From Bacillota bacterium (GTDB lineage: Bacteria > Bacillota_E > Symbiobacteriia > Symbiobacteriales > Symbiobacteriaceae): a stretch of DNA of 21,650 nt. The stretch lies in contig QGVE01000032.1 in NCBI GenBank assembly GCA_003242675.1, forward strand, positions 1-21,650, in the 5' to 3' direction. The notes beneath the pieces are model-generated. The model was given only the letters and a program-made list of their open reading frames with translations. It was not told the DNA's origin and ran no database searches. The stretch's first letter is position 1; each line of letters starts with the position of its first letter. A program made the translations under genes and the position numbers. This document shows, in pieces, positions 1 to 7,191 of the stretch.

Positions 1-136
1 CCGTAATGGGCTGCCAGAAGCCACCCGGGATGGAACGGCTCGCCGGCACGTGAAGGAGGAGCACGGCGTCCTCCGCACCGTGACCGCGGCGGATCACCCA
101 GCATTCCACGCTGCTGCGGATCGGTTTGCCCGCCAA
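1..136 (-). CDS. Nudix hydrolase, N-terminal part (runs off left edge)
   Basis: Reading the minus strand leftward from a TTG at 136-134 gives 45 uninterrupted codons ending at base 2. The residues include KPIRSSVECWVIRR, then DAVLLLHVPA and GGFWQPIT. This is the usual opening of a Nudix domain: a first strand ending in a basic pair, then a GFWQ-P-TGG strand just before the Nudix box. The box itself (GX5EX7REUXEEXGU) would lie beyond the window, so catalytic residues cannot be checked and the substrate is unknown. The TTG start is chosen because GGGAGG lies about 10 bases upstream on that strand. The frame stays open further upstream to an ATG at 247-245 that has no good ribosome site. The gene is divergent from the thiamine operon. 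The family call rests on pattern only. Confidence 0.62.
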   Translation of the reverse strand, partial: MAGKPIRSSVECWVIRRGHGAEDAVLLLHVPASRSIPGGFWQPIT

Positions 137-283
137 CGGACCCACACCTCCCGCCAGGATCGGGAATTTTCCATGGATAAATTCCAATCCACGCTTATGC
201 AATAATACAGGAAAACGCGTAAGAAGGGGAGGGGACGCATGATCCATGATCACTGCCCGCGCCGGTAAGGCCAATGGATTGGC

Positions 284-313
284 TTGACACCTGCCTGCCA
301 GAGATGGTACGTT
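284..313 (+). promoter_or_regulatory. Sigma-A-type promoter of the thiamine operon
   Basis: A perfect -35 box TTGACA (284-289) is followed after 18 bases by TACGTT (308-313), a weak -10. The predicted transcript would begin near 320, about 20 bases before the TPP aptamer, which is where a riboswitch promoter should sit. Confidence 0.55.
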
Positions 314-341
314 CTACCTTGAACTCCATACCGGGTCCGAT

Positions 342-429
342 CCACTAGGGGAGCCCTTGGGGCTGAGAACAGGTCTGCCGACCTGGACCCTTAGAACCTG
401 AACTGGGTAATACCAGCGGAGGGAAGTGG
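342..429 (+). ncRNA. TPP riboswitch aptamer (THI element)
   Basis: The conserved THI-box blocks appear in order: GGGGAGC (348-354), GCTGAGA (362-368), ACCCTTAGAACCTGA (387-401), then GGTAATACC and AGCGGAGGGAAG up to 426. The outer P1 helix is CCACT (342-346) paired with AGTGG (425-429). The aptamer binds thiamine pyrophosphate. It sits directly upstream of thiD, thiM-thiE and thiW, so it gives feedback control of thiamine salvage. The expression platform is the terminator hairpin at 458-498. Confidence 0.97.
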
Positions 430-457
430 ACGGCCGGCCGTAACGTCGTGACCGCGC

Positions 458-498
458 GGTCGCCTCCACCTGTCTTCGTGGAGGCGGCCTTTCTGTTT
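458..498 (+). terminator. Riboswitch-controlled attenuator
   Basis: A 12-base-pair stem with one wobble pair (458-469 with 478-489) has an 8-base loop and is followed by TTTCTGTTT. It lies between the TPP aptamer and thiD. Bases 426-430 (GTGGA), most of which form the 3' strand of aptamer helix P1, can instead pair with TCCAC at 465-469 in the left arm of this hairpin. Closing P1 with TPP would therefore free the terminator, while the ligand-free RNA could hold it open. Confidence 0.85.
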
Positions 499-551
499 CG
501 ATCGCCCTTCCCCGGTCGGACCCGGCGATCAAGGAAAGGGTGTGAGCGAGC

Positions 552-1397
552 ATGACCCAGCCCCGTGTCCTGACGATTGCCGGCTCCGACTCGGGCGGCG
601 GCGCCGGCATCCAGGCGGACCTGAAGACCTTCACCGCCCTCCGGACCTATGGCGCATCGGTGATCACCTGCGTCACCGCGCAGAACACCCTGGGCGTGAC
701 CGGGGTCTACCCCCTCACCGCCGACCAGGTGGCGGCGCAGCTGGATGCCGTGCTCTCCGACATCGGCACCGACGCCGCCAAGACCGGAATGCTCTACGGG
801 GCGCCGATCATCGCGGCGGTGGCCGACCGGATCCGCCGGTACGGCGTGCGCAACCTGGTCGTCGACCCGGTGATGATCGCCAAGAGCGGCCATCCCCTCC
901 TGCTCCCCGAGGCGCAGGCGGCGCTGCGGGAGCTGCTCCTGCCCCTGGCCCGGGTGGTGACGCCGAACCTCCCCGAGGCGGAGGCGCTGACGGGCCTCAC
1001 CATCCGCACCCGCGCCGACATGGAGGCCGCAGGCCGCCGCCTCCTGCAGATGGGGGCGAAGGCGGCCGTGGTGAAGGGTGGCCACCTGCCGGGCGAGGCC
1101 GCGGCGGACCTGCTGATCGCCGCCGACGGCAGCCAGCTCTGGCTGGAGGCCGAACGGGTGGAGAGCCGGCACACCCACGGCACCGGCTGCACCTTCAGCG
1201 CCGCCATCGCCGCCGGGCTGGCCCGGGGGCTGGACCTGCCGGAGGCCGTCTCCCTGGCCAAGGCGTTCATCAGCCTGGCGATCCGCACCGCGCCGGGGAT
1301 CGGCCGCGGGCGCGGCCCCACCAACCACCTGGCCTGGCTGGACCAGGGACGCCCCCAGGCCGGAGAGGAGGTGGCGCGCCGTGAGCAGCTTGCCTGA
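552..1397 (+). CDS. thiD: Bifunctional HMP kinase / HMP-phosphate kinase ThiD
   Basis: ThiD is cytoplasmic and phosphorylates hydroxymethylpyrimidine and then its monophosphate to HMP-PP, the pyrimidine half of thiamine. The 281-residue protein has the normal family length. It opens with [19 protein letters not shown], which carries the substrate-binding loop. It then shows [44 protein letters not shown] and finally [16 protein letters not shown], the ribokinase-fold anion-hole and catalytic region. The ATG at 552 is used. Upstream AAGGAAAGGG (531-540) is a moderate ribosome site about 11 bases away. It is the first gene behind the TPP riboswitch, and its 3' end overlaps the next gene by 17 bases, which indicates translational coupling. 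Confidence 0.96.
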   Translation: MTQPRVLTIAGSDSGGGAGIQADLKTFTALRTYGASVITCVTAQNTLGVTGVYPLTADQVAAQLDAVLSDIGTDAAKTGMLYGAPIIAAVADRIRRYGVRNLVVDPVMIAKSGHPLLLPEAQAALRELLLPLARVVTPNLPEAEALTGLTIRTRADMEAAGRRLLQMGAKAAVVKGGHLPGEAAADLLIAADGSQLWLEAERVESRHTHGTGCTFSAAIAAGLARGLDLPEAVSLAKAFISLAIRTAPGIGRGRGPTNHLAWLDQGRPQAGEEVARREQLA

Positions 1398-2799
1398 GCG
1401 GGTCCGCGCCCGGCGCCCCCTGGTCCACGCCATCACGAACTACGTGACGATGGAGTGGGTGGCCCGGGGGCTCCTGGCCGCCGGCGCCCGGCCGGTGATG
1501 GCCCGGGACGGGGAGGAGGCCCCCCTCGTCGCCGCCGCGGCGGACGCCCTCGTCCTCAACCTGGGCACCTGGAGCCCCGCCCTGCAGCGGGCGATGCTGC
1601 AGGCCGGGGAGGTGGCCGCCCGGCGCGGGATCCCGGTCGTGCTGGACCCGGTGGGAGCCGGCGGGATCGAGACCCGCACCCGGGCGGCGCGGGAGCTCCT
1701 GGAGCGGGTGCGGGTGACGGCCGTGCGGGGCAACGCCGGCGAGATCCTGGCCCTGGCCGGGGAGCCGGGGTGGGGGCGGGGCGTGGACGGGCCGGACGGG
1801 CGGCCCGGCGTGCGGGCGGAGCGGGCGGCCGTCGCCGTCGCCCGGCGCTACGGCTGCGTCGTCGCCGTCACCGGGCCGGCGGACCTGGTGACCGACGGCC
1901 GGCGCGTCCTTGCGGTGCGGGCCGGTCACCCCTGGATGGCGCAGATCCCCGGGTCGGGCTGCCTGGCGGCGGCCCTGGCGGCGGCGTGCCTGGCGGCCCG
2001 GGAGGAGGACGCTCCCGCCGCGGACGCGGTGGCGGAGGCGCTCCTCTGGGCCGGCTGGGCGGGGGAGCAGGCGGCGCAGGGGGCGTCGGGCCCCGGCAGC
2101 TTCGCCGCCGCCCTCCTCGACCGGCTGGGCGCGGCCGGCCCGCTGCCCGCGGGGCGCATCGGGCCGTCCCTCTCCGAGCGGCTCAGCCTCTACGTGCTGG
2201 TCAGCGGCACGACCCCGCCGGAGGTGGTGGACGCGGTGCTGGCGGCCGGCTGCCGGATGATTCAGTTCCGGGAGAAACAGCTGCCCCTCGCCGCCCAGGT
2301 GGAGGCCGCCGGCCGGGTGCGGGAGGCCTGCCGGCGGCACGGGGCGCTGCTGGTGATCAACGACCGGGTCGACCTCGCGCTGGCAGTCGGGGCGGACGGC
2401 GTCCACCTGGGGCAGGAGGACCTGCCGGTGGCGGCCGCCCGGCGGATCCTGGGGCCCGCCGCGATCATCGGCGCGACCTGCGAGACCGCGGGGGAGGCCC
2501 GGGCGGCCCAGGCGGCCGGGGCGAGCTACCTGGGCGCGGGGCCGGTCTACGCGACGCCGTCGAAGCCGGACGCGGGCCAGCCGTACGGGCCGGCGGTCGT
2601 CCGGCGGGTGAGCGAGGCGGCCGACCTGCCGGTGGTCGGCATCGGCGGCATCGGCCGCGGCGGGGCGGCGCCGGTCATCGCCGCGGGGGCCACAGGGGTG
2701 GCGGTGATCTCGGCCGTCCTGGGGGCGCCGGACCCGGGGGCCGCGGCCCGGGCGATTCTGGAAGAGGTTGAGCGCGCAAAGTGGGGGGAAGGCGCATGA
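1381..2799 (+). CDS. thiM-thiE: Fused hydroxyethylthiazole kinase - thiamine-phosphate synthase (ThiM-ThiE)
   Basis: One uninterrupted 472-codon frame carries two enzymes. Residues about 1-255 match Thi[38 protein letters not shown], then IPGSGCLAA with Cys194 where the family usually has GTGC. ThiM phosphorylates the thiazole alcohol. Residues about 268-472 match ThiE: the QFREKQ motif (Q-R-K diphosphate ligands), [33 protein letters not shown] and VGIGGI. ThiE joins HMP-PP and thiazole phosphate into thiamine phosphate. A short linker rich in Pro, Ala and Gly separates them. The GTG start at 1381 has GGAGAGGAGGTGG just upstream. The gene overlaps thiD, and its TGA overlaps the ATG of thiW. 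All checked ThiE motifs are present. The Thr-to-Ser change in the ThiM loop is the only deviation noticed. Confidence 0.95.
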   Translation: MSSLPERVRARRPLVHAITNYVTMEWVARGLLAAGARPVMARDGEEAPLVAAAADALVLNLGTWSPALQRAMLQAGEVAARRGIPVVLDPVGAGGIETRTRAARELLERVRVTAVRGNAGEILALAGEPGWGRGVDGPDGRPGVRAERAAVAVARRYGCVVAVTGPADLVTDGRRVLAVRAGHPWMAQIPGSGCLAAALAAACLAAREEDAPAADAVAEALLWAGWAGEQAAQGASGPGSFAAALLDRLGAAGPLPAGRIGPSLSERLSLYVLVSGTTPPEVVDAVLAAGCRMIQFREKQLPLAAQVEAAGRVREACRRHGALLVINDRVDLALAVGADGVHLGQEDLPVAAARRILGPAAIIGATCETAGEARAAQAAGASYLGAGPVYATPSKPDAGQPYGPAVVRRVSEAADLPVVGIGGIGRGGAAPVIAAGATGVAVISAVLGAPDPGAAARAILEEVERAKWGEGA

Positions 2800-3326
2800 A
2801 CCGAATTGAACTGCTGACCCGGATGGCGATCCTGGTGGCCTTGGGCGTGGCTTCGTCGTACTTCTCCGCGATCCCGCTCTTCGGGGCCAAGCTCTTCCCG
2901 GCCCAGCACGCCATCAACGTGGTGGCGGGAGCTATGCTGGGCCCGGTGTACGCCGGGGTGGTCGGCCTCGGCATCGCGGTGATCCGCATCCTGCTGGGCA
3001 GCGGCACCCTGCTGGCGATCCCGGGGACGATCTGCGGCGCGGTGCTGTCCGGCCTGCTGTACCAGCGGACGCAGTCGCGCCTGGCCGCCATGGCGGGCGA
3101 GGTGATCGGGACCGGCCTCATCGGCGCGGTGGCGGCCTACCCCGTGGCGGTGCTGCTGCTGGACAACGCCCGGGCGGCGGCGGGGGGGATCGGCTTCTTC
3201 ATCCCCAGCTTTGCCGCCAGCAGCGCCGCCGGGGCCCTGATCGGCGGCCAGGCCCTGGTCGTGCTGCAGCGGTTCCGGCTGGTCCCGGCGGCGCCCCGCG
3301 CGGCGGACCGGAGCCGGAGCGCCTGA
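2796..3326 (+). CDS. thiW: ThiW, thiamine-precursor (thiazole) ECF transporter S component
   Basis: This is a 176-residue hydrophobic membrane protein. The block LFGAKLFPAQHAINVVAGA, the following LGPVYAGVVGLGIAVIR and LLGSGTLLAIPG are characteristic of the ThiW family. These are substrate-binding S components that work with a shared ECF energising module and are predicted to import the thiazole moiety. About five membrane segments can be seen (roughly residues 8-25, 38-55, 58-75, 80-95 and 108-165). The ATG at 2796 overlaps the thiE stop in an ATGA arrangement, with GGGGGGAAGG just upstream. A slightly longer in-frame start lies inside the thiE end and is less likely. No ECF ATPase or T component lies in the window, so those must be encoded elsewhere. 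Co-location with thiM supports thiazole uptake for salvage. Confidence 0.92.
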   Translation: MNRIELLTRMAILVALGVASSYFSAIPLFGAKLFPAQHAINVVAGAMLGPVYAGVVGLGIAVIRILLGSGTLLAIPGTICGAVLSGLLYQRTQSRLAAMAGEVIGTGLIGAVAAYPVAVLLLDNARAAAGGIGFFIPSFAASSAAGALIGGQALVVLQRFRLVPAAPRAADRSRSA

Positions 3327-3360
3327 GATGAAGGGCCGCTCGTCCGCCGCAAAGCAAATC

Positions 3361-3384
3361 AACGAATTAGTCGAAATAATCGTT
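3361..3384. promoter_or_regulatory. Imperfect inverted repeat, candidate operator
   Basis: AACGAATTA (3361-3369) and TAATCGTT (3377-3384) are near-complementary arms around a 7-base spacer, in an AT-rich pocket of an otherwise GC-rich gap (3327-3481). The element lies about 100 bases before the acyl-CoA ligase start. Size and place fit a TetR-type operator for fatty-acid metabolism, but no regulator gene is adjacent, so the role is a guess. Confidence 0.35.
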
Positions 3385-3481
3385 ACTCTCTGGAGGTGAA
3401 AGCCGCGCCCGCATCCAATTGTTGAGGAAAGGACAACGCGATCCGCCGGCAGGCGGGGAGGATGAGGAGGGGTTGAGTCCC

Positions 3482-5110
3482 ATGACCATGCGGCACAACC
3501 TTACACTGCACACCATGCTGGAGCGGGCGCGGCGCTTCTTCCCCGACAAGGAGATCGTCTCCCGGACGGCATCGGGCATCTTCCGCTACACGTATGCCGA
3601 TTACTACGAGCGCACGCGCAGGCTGGCCTCAGCCCTGACGCGGCTCGGGGTTGGGCGCGGCGACCGGGTCGGCACGCTCGCCTGGAACCACCACCGCCAC
3701 CTGGAGGCGTACTTCGCCGTCCCCTGCATGGGGGCCTCGCTGCACACCGTCAACCTGCGGCTGCCCCCCGAGCACCTCGTCCATGTCATCAACCACGCGG
3801 GCGACCGCGTCCTGCTGATCGACGCTGACCTGGTGCCCCTGGTCGAGGCGGTCCAGCCCGAACTGAAGACGGTGGAGCAGTACGTCATCATGGCCGACGG
3901 CCCCCTGCCGGAGACCCGGCTGTCGCCGGTCCACAGCTACGAGGAGCTGCTGGCGTCCGCCCCGGACGACTACCGCTTCCCCGAGGACATCGACGAGTGG
4001 GCCGAGGCGGGCATCTGTTACTCGTCGGCCACCACCGGCCTGCCGAAGGGGGTCCGCTACGCCCACCGGGCGATCTACCTCCACTCGATGATGGTGTGCA
4101 TGGCCGACACCGTCGGGCTGGGGGAGCGGGACGTGGTCATGCCCGTCGTCCCGATGTTCCACGTCAACGCCTGGGGGATGCCGTTCGCCGCGACGTGGAT
4201 GGGCGCCAAGCAGGTGCTGCCCGGCCCGCGCCCCGACCCGCACACCCTGTGCCAGCTGATCCAGGACGAGAAGGTCACCCTGGCGGCGGGCGTGCCGACC
4301 GTCTGGATGGGCGTGCTGAAGGCGCTGGAGGAGAAGTCGTACGACTTCTCGTCGATCACCCGGATCGCCTGCGGCGGCGCGGCCCCGCCCCGGGCCCTGA
4401 TTGAGGCGTATGAACTGAAGCTGGGCGTTCCGTTCTTGCACGCGTACGGCATGACTGAGGGGGCGCCGGTCACCCACGTGAGCCGGCTGAAGTCGGCCCT
4501 GGAGGGCGCGCCGGCCGGCGAGCGGTACGCGAAGAAGGCCAAGCAGGGCCTGCTCGCACCGGGGCTGGACATGAAGGTGGTGGACGCCGAAGGCCGGGAG
4601 GTGCCCTGGGACGGCCGGTCGATGGGCGAGATGGCCCTGCGCGGGCCGTGGATCGCCGACGCCTACTACGACGACGAGCGGTCGGCGGAGACGTTCCGGG
4701 ACGGGTGGTACTACACGGGCGACGTGGTCACCGTGGATCCGGACGGGTACATGCAGATCGTGGACCGGGTGAAGGACCTGGTGAAGTCCGGCGGCGAGTG
4801 GATCTCGTCAGTGGACCTGGAGAACGCGATCATGGCGCACCCCAAGGTGGCCGAGGCGGCGGTGGTGGCGGTCTACCACCCGAAGTGGCAGGAGCGGCCG
4901 CTGGCCTGTGTGGTGCCGAAGCCGGGCGTGGAGCTGACCGCCGAGGAGATCAAGGCGTTCCTGAAGGGCCGGGTCGCCGACTGGTGGATCCCGGACGATG
5001 TCGTCTTCATCCCCGAGGTGCCGAAGACGAGCGTCGGCAAGTTCGACAAGAAGGTCCTGCGGGCGCGGTACTGGAACCACCTGGCCCGGCAGGGGGAGCC
5101 GGCGGACTGA
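3482..5110 (+). CDS. Fatty-acyl-CoA ligase (AMP-binding, class I adenylate-forming)
   Basis: This enzyme should activate a medium- or long-chain fatty acid to its acyl-CoA through an acyl-adenylate. The 542-residue length is typical. The P-loop is YSSATTGLPKG (about residues 180-190), a variant of the usual SGTTG-PKG. It is followed by a FHVNAWG block, LHAYGMTEGAP (the YGxTE adenine motif), WYYTGDV (ATP ribose Asp), IVDRVKDLVKSGGEWIS (hinge and A8 loop) and the C-terminal PKTSVGKFDKK, which holds the catalytic lysine. The ATG at 3482 is preceded by AGGAGGGG at 3465-3472, a good spacing. An in-frame TTG at 3419 would give a longer form but has poor support. The gene stands alone between the thi operon and hemH. 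The exact chain-length preference cannot be read from the sequence. Confidence 0.9.
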   Translation: MTMRHNLTLHTMLERARRFFPDKEIVSRTASGIFRYTYADYYERTRRLASALTRLGVGRGDRVGTLAWNHHRHLEAYFAVPCMGASLHTVNLRLPPEHLVHVINHAGDRVLLIDADLVPLVEAVQPELKTVEQYVIMADGPLPETRLSPVHSYEELLASAPDDYRFPEDIDEWAEAGICYSSATTGLPKGVRYAHRAIYLHSMMVCMADTVGLGERDVVMPVVPMFHVNAWGMPFAATWMGAKQVLPGPRPDPHTLCQLIQDEKVTLAAGVPTVWMGVLKALEEKSYDFSSITRIACGGAAPPRALIEAYELKLGVPFLHAYGMTEGAPVTHVSRLKSALEGAPAGERYAKKAKQGLLAPGLDMKVVDAEGREVPWDGRSMGEMALRGPWIADAYYDDERSAETFRDGWYYTGDVVTVDPDGYMQIVDRVKDLVKSGGEWISSVDLENAIMAHPKVAEAAVVAVYHPKWQERPLACVVPKPGVELTAEEIKAFLKGRVADWWIPDDVVFIPEVPKTSVGKFDKKVLRARYWNHLARQGEPAD

Positions 5111-5141
5111 TGCCCGCCGGGTGCCGGCGGGGCGGGCCGCG

Positions 5142-5158
5142 GCGCCCGGACCGGGCGC
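5142..5158 (+). other. Perfect GC hairpin after acyl-CoA ligase
   Basis: GCGCCCGG (5142-5149) and CCGGGCGC (5151-5158) form a perfect inverted repeat around one base, about 30 bases after the ligase stop. No T-run follows, so it is not a standard intrinsic terminator. The rest of the 213-base gap to hemH shows nothing firm. Confidence 0.3.
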
Positions 5159-5323
5159 GCGCCTGACCCGCGGCAGCCGCACCCTCGCCGCCCTCCTCCG
5201 CCTGCCCGAGTGCCGCCATCGGCCGCGCAGGGTATTCTGCCGGCGAGACGGCCAATCCGGCAGGGACACGAACCTTACAAGGCAAAAGATAAACGCAAAT
5301 GTTTCCTCCGGAGGACGGCGAGC

Positions 5324-6283
5324 ATGGAGAAGACGGCGGTCTTGCTGGTCAATCTGGGCACGCCTTCTGCCCCCGAGCCCGCGGCCGTGCGGCGCTACCT
5401 GGCCGAGTTCCTGGGCGACTGGTGGGTGATCGACAAGCCCAGGTGGCAGTGGCTGCCCATCCTGCACGGGGTCATCCTGCGCGTGCGGCCGCCCAAGGTG
5501 GCGAAGATCTACCAGAGCATCTGGCTGCCGGAGGGCTCCCCGCTCCTGCACTACTCGCGCCTGCAGCAGGCGGCCCTGCAGAAGCGGCTGGAGCCGGACG
5601 GCATCCGGGTGGCCCTGGGGATGACCTACGGCGAGCCCTCGGTGAAGTCGGCCCTGGACGAGCTGCGCCAGTGGGGCGTCCGCCGGCTGGTGGTCCTGCC
5701 GCTCTTTCCCCAGTACTCCTCGACCACCACGGCGCCGATCTGGAACAAGGTCCAGAAGGCCCTGGACGGGTGGCGGGGCATGCCCGAGCAGATCTTCATC
5801 CGGGACTTCCCCACCCACCCCAAGTACCTCGACTGCATCGCCGAGCGCATCCGCGCCTACGTCGCGGAGAAGGGCAAGCCCGACGCAGTGGTCCTCTCCT
5901 ACCACGGCATCCCGCAGGCCTACGCCGAAAGCGGCGACGACTACCCGGCCCAGTGCGCGCTCACCACCGAAGCCGTCAGGGCCCGCTTCCCCGAGCTGAA
6001 GATCGTCATGGGCTACCAGTCCAAGTTCGGCAGCGACCCGTGGCTGGAGCCGGCCACCGACGACGTGCTGCGGGACCTGGCGCGCACCGGGCACAAGCGG
6101 GTGGCGATCCTGGCGCCCGGCTTTGCGGCGGACTGCATCGAGACGCTGCACGAGCTGGTGGTGGAGTGCGCGGAGGAATTCGAGAAGGCCGGCGGCGAGC
6201 AGTACGACTACCTGCCCGCGCCCAACGACCACCCGCTCTTCATCGACTGCCTGGAGGACCTGGTGCGGCAGTATATACCCTAG
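5324..6283 (+). CDS. hemH: Ferrochelatase (HemH / CpfC family)
   Basis: It inserts ferrous iron into protoporphyrin IX, or into coproporphyrin III in the Gram-positive pathway, late in heme synthesis. The 319-residue protein opens with AVLLVNLGTPSAPEPAAVRR. It carries VLSYHGIP with the catalytic His194, YQSKFGSDPWLEPATDD, and PGFAADCIETLHEL with Glu273. The His-Glu spacing of 79 is as expected. There is no C-terminal iron-sulfur or membrane extension. The ATG at 5324 follows CGGAGGA (5309-5315) at good spacing; longer in-frame starts exist but lack such a site. The N-terminal third, with RRYLAEFLGDWWVIDKP and LPILHGVILRVRPPK, looks more like proteobacterial ferrochelatases than Bacillus CpfC, which hints at transfer. 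This is from memory of the families only. No other heme genes are in the window. Confidence 0.93.
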   Translation: MEKTAVLLVNLGTPSAPEPAAVRRYLAEFLGDWWVIDKPRWQWLPILHGVILRVRPPKVAKIYQSIWLPEGSPLLHYSRLQQAALQKRLEPDGIRVALGMTYGEPSVKSALDELRQWGVRRLVVLPLFPQYSSTTTAPIWNKVQKALDGWRGMPEQIFIRDFPTHPKYLDCIAERIRAYVAEKGKPDAVVLSYHGIPQAYAESGDDYPAQCALTTEAVRARFPELKIVMGYQSKFGSDPWLEPATDDVLRDLARTGHKRVAILAPGFAADCIETLHELVVECAEEFEKAGGEQYDYLPAPNDHPLFIDCLEDLVRQYIP

Positions 6284-6412
6284 GTGACCCTGGCCGGGCA
6301 CCCGATGCCAGGCCCGCGCTGCCGGGCGTGACGCGGCGCGCCTCCTCTGCGTCGAAAGGGTACGGCGACCGGCGCGGGCCATGCCCGGTGCGGGCCGAGG
6401 GAGGCGATGCAC

Positions 6413-7036
6413 GTGACCATTCGGCTCACCATCTTTTCGGACTTCGTGTGACCCTTCTGCTACATCGGCGAGGGACTCGTCGCAAAGCTGAGGAAGGAGC
6501 CCGACCTCCGGCTGGAGGTCACGTGGATGCCCTTCCAGCTGAACCCGGCCACGCCGCCGGAGGGCCTTTCGCTGGCGGAGTACTTCCGGGGCCGCATGAC
6601 GCCGGAGCAGCTCCAGCGGATGCACGCGGACCTGAAGGCGCGCGCCGGGGCCATGGGCCTGCCGATGGATCCGCCGCCCTTCATCTGCAACACCCGCAGG
6701 GCGCACGAGCTGGCCGAGTACGCCCGCGACCGGGGCCGGCTGGAGCGGCTGATCCTGCCGCTGTTTCAGGCCTACTTCGTCCGGGGGCAGAACCTGCACG
6801 ACGAGGGGGTGCTCGGGCAGGCGGCGGAGGCCGCGGGGCTCGACCGGGAGGAGGCGCTGGCGGCGGTGCGGGAGGGGCGGTACGCGCAGCGGCTGGACGA
6901 GCACCTGGCCCTGGCCGGCCGGTACGGCATCCACAGCGTGCCCACCTTCATCGTCAACGACCGGTACAAGATCGTCGGGGCGCACCCCTACGACGTCCTG
7001 CGGGACGCCCTGCGAAGGATCGCACAGGAGGGATAA
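6413..7036 (+). CDS. DsbA/FrnE-family thiol oxidoreductase, probable selenoprotein (UPFC redox motif, in-frame TGA)
   Basis: The frame reads MTIRLTIFSDFV, then TGA at 6449-6451, then PFCYIGEGLVAKL, and continues to TAA at 7034-7036 (207 residues counting TGA as selenocysteine, residue 13). Family members have SDFVCPxCYIG here, so TGA replaces exactly the first redox cysteine of CPFC; Cys16 is kept. The rest is normal FrnE/2-hydroxychromene-isomerase-like DsbA: TWMPFQLNP, a helical insert with NTRRAHELAEYA, and the cis-proline loop HSVPTFIVNDRYKIVGAHP (Pro177). GTG 6413 lies 8 bases after GGGAGG (6399-6404). An in-frame ATG at 6407 is also possible but has only a 2-base gap. A SECIS-like hairpin follows the TGA. 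A gene caller treating TGA as stop would wrongly begin at ATG 6527 and lose the active site. A nonsense mutation is the main alternative. The gene ends at a strong terminator and follows hemH by about 130 bases. Confidence 0.86.
6449..6497 (+). promoter_or_regulatory. UGA recoding site with bacterial SECIS-like stem-loop
   Basis: Right after the in-frame TGA, CGGCGAG (6466-6472) pairs with CTCGTCG (6476-6482), seven pairs including one G-U, around a GGA loop. The loop begins 21 bases after the TGA and starts with G. This fits the published bacterial SECIS pattern, in which a short apical loop with an early G lies some 16-37 bases downstream. A lower stem can add GCT (6459-6461) with AGC (6486-6488), and CCTTC (6453-6457) with GAAGG (6493-6497). 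SelB would bind this element to deliver selenocysteyl-tRNA. The pairing was worked out by eye; no energy was computed. Confidence 0.72.
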
Positions 7037-7041
7037 GCCAC

Positions 7042-7076
7042 AGGGCGGGTCAGCCGGGAGGCTGCCCGCCCTTTTT
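7042..7076 (+). terminator. Intrinsic terminator after the DsbA-like selenoprotein
   Basis: AGGGCGGG and CAGCC (7042-7055, one bulged T) pair with GGCTG and CCCGCCCT (7060-7072) around a GGGA loop. Five T residues follow (7072-7076). It begins 6 bases after the stop codon. Confidence 0.9.
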
Positions 7077-7191
7077 CTGCCCTTTCGGGGTCTGACCGCG
7101 CGTTTCCCGCGGATATCCGCTATTTCGCAGGGATTGACCGCCTGCGGCACGAACTCTCCCCATGTATTCAAAGTTGAAAGGGGGAGTTTCG

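Noticed and set aside
3419..3481. Longer acyl-CoA ligase starting at TTG 3419
   Set aside because: The extra residues are unlike the family, while ATG 3482 has a well-spaced AGGAGGGG.
6407..6526. Frameshift or pseudogene explanation for the TGA
   Set aside because: The frame is the same on both sides of the TGA, the only change is at the redox Cys codon, and a SECIS-like hairpin follows. A nonsense mutation at exactly this codon is possible but less likely.
6527..7036. ATG 6527 as true start of the DsbA-like gene
   Set aside because: There is no ribosome site in front of it, and it would remove the whole CxxC motif and first strand of the thioredoxin fold, which are encoded in the same frame upstream of it.
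4808..7171. A 787-codon minus-strand open frame spanning the ligase end, ferrochelatase and DsbA-like gene
   Set aside because: It crosses three genes and terminators on the other strand and has repetitive composition with no recognisable motif.
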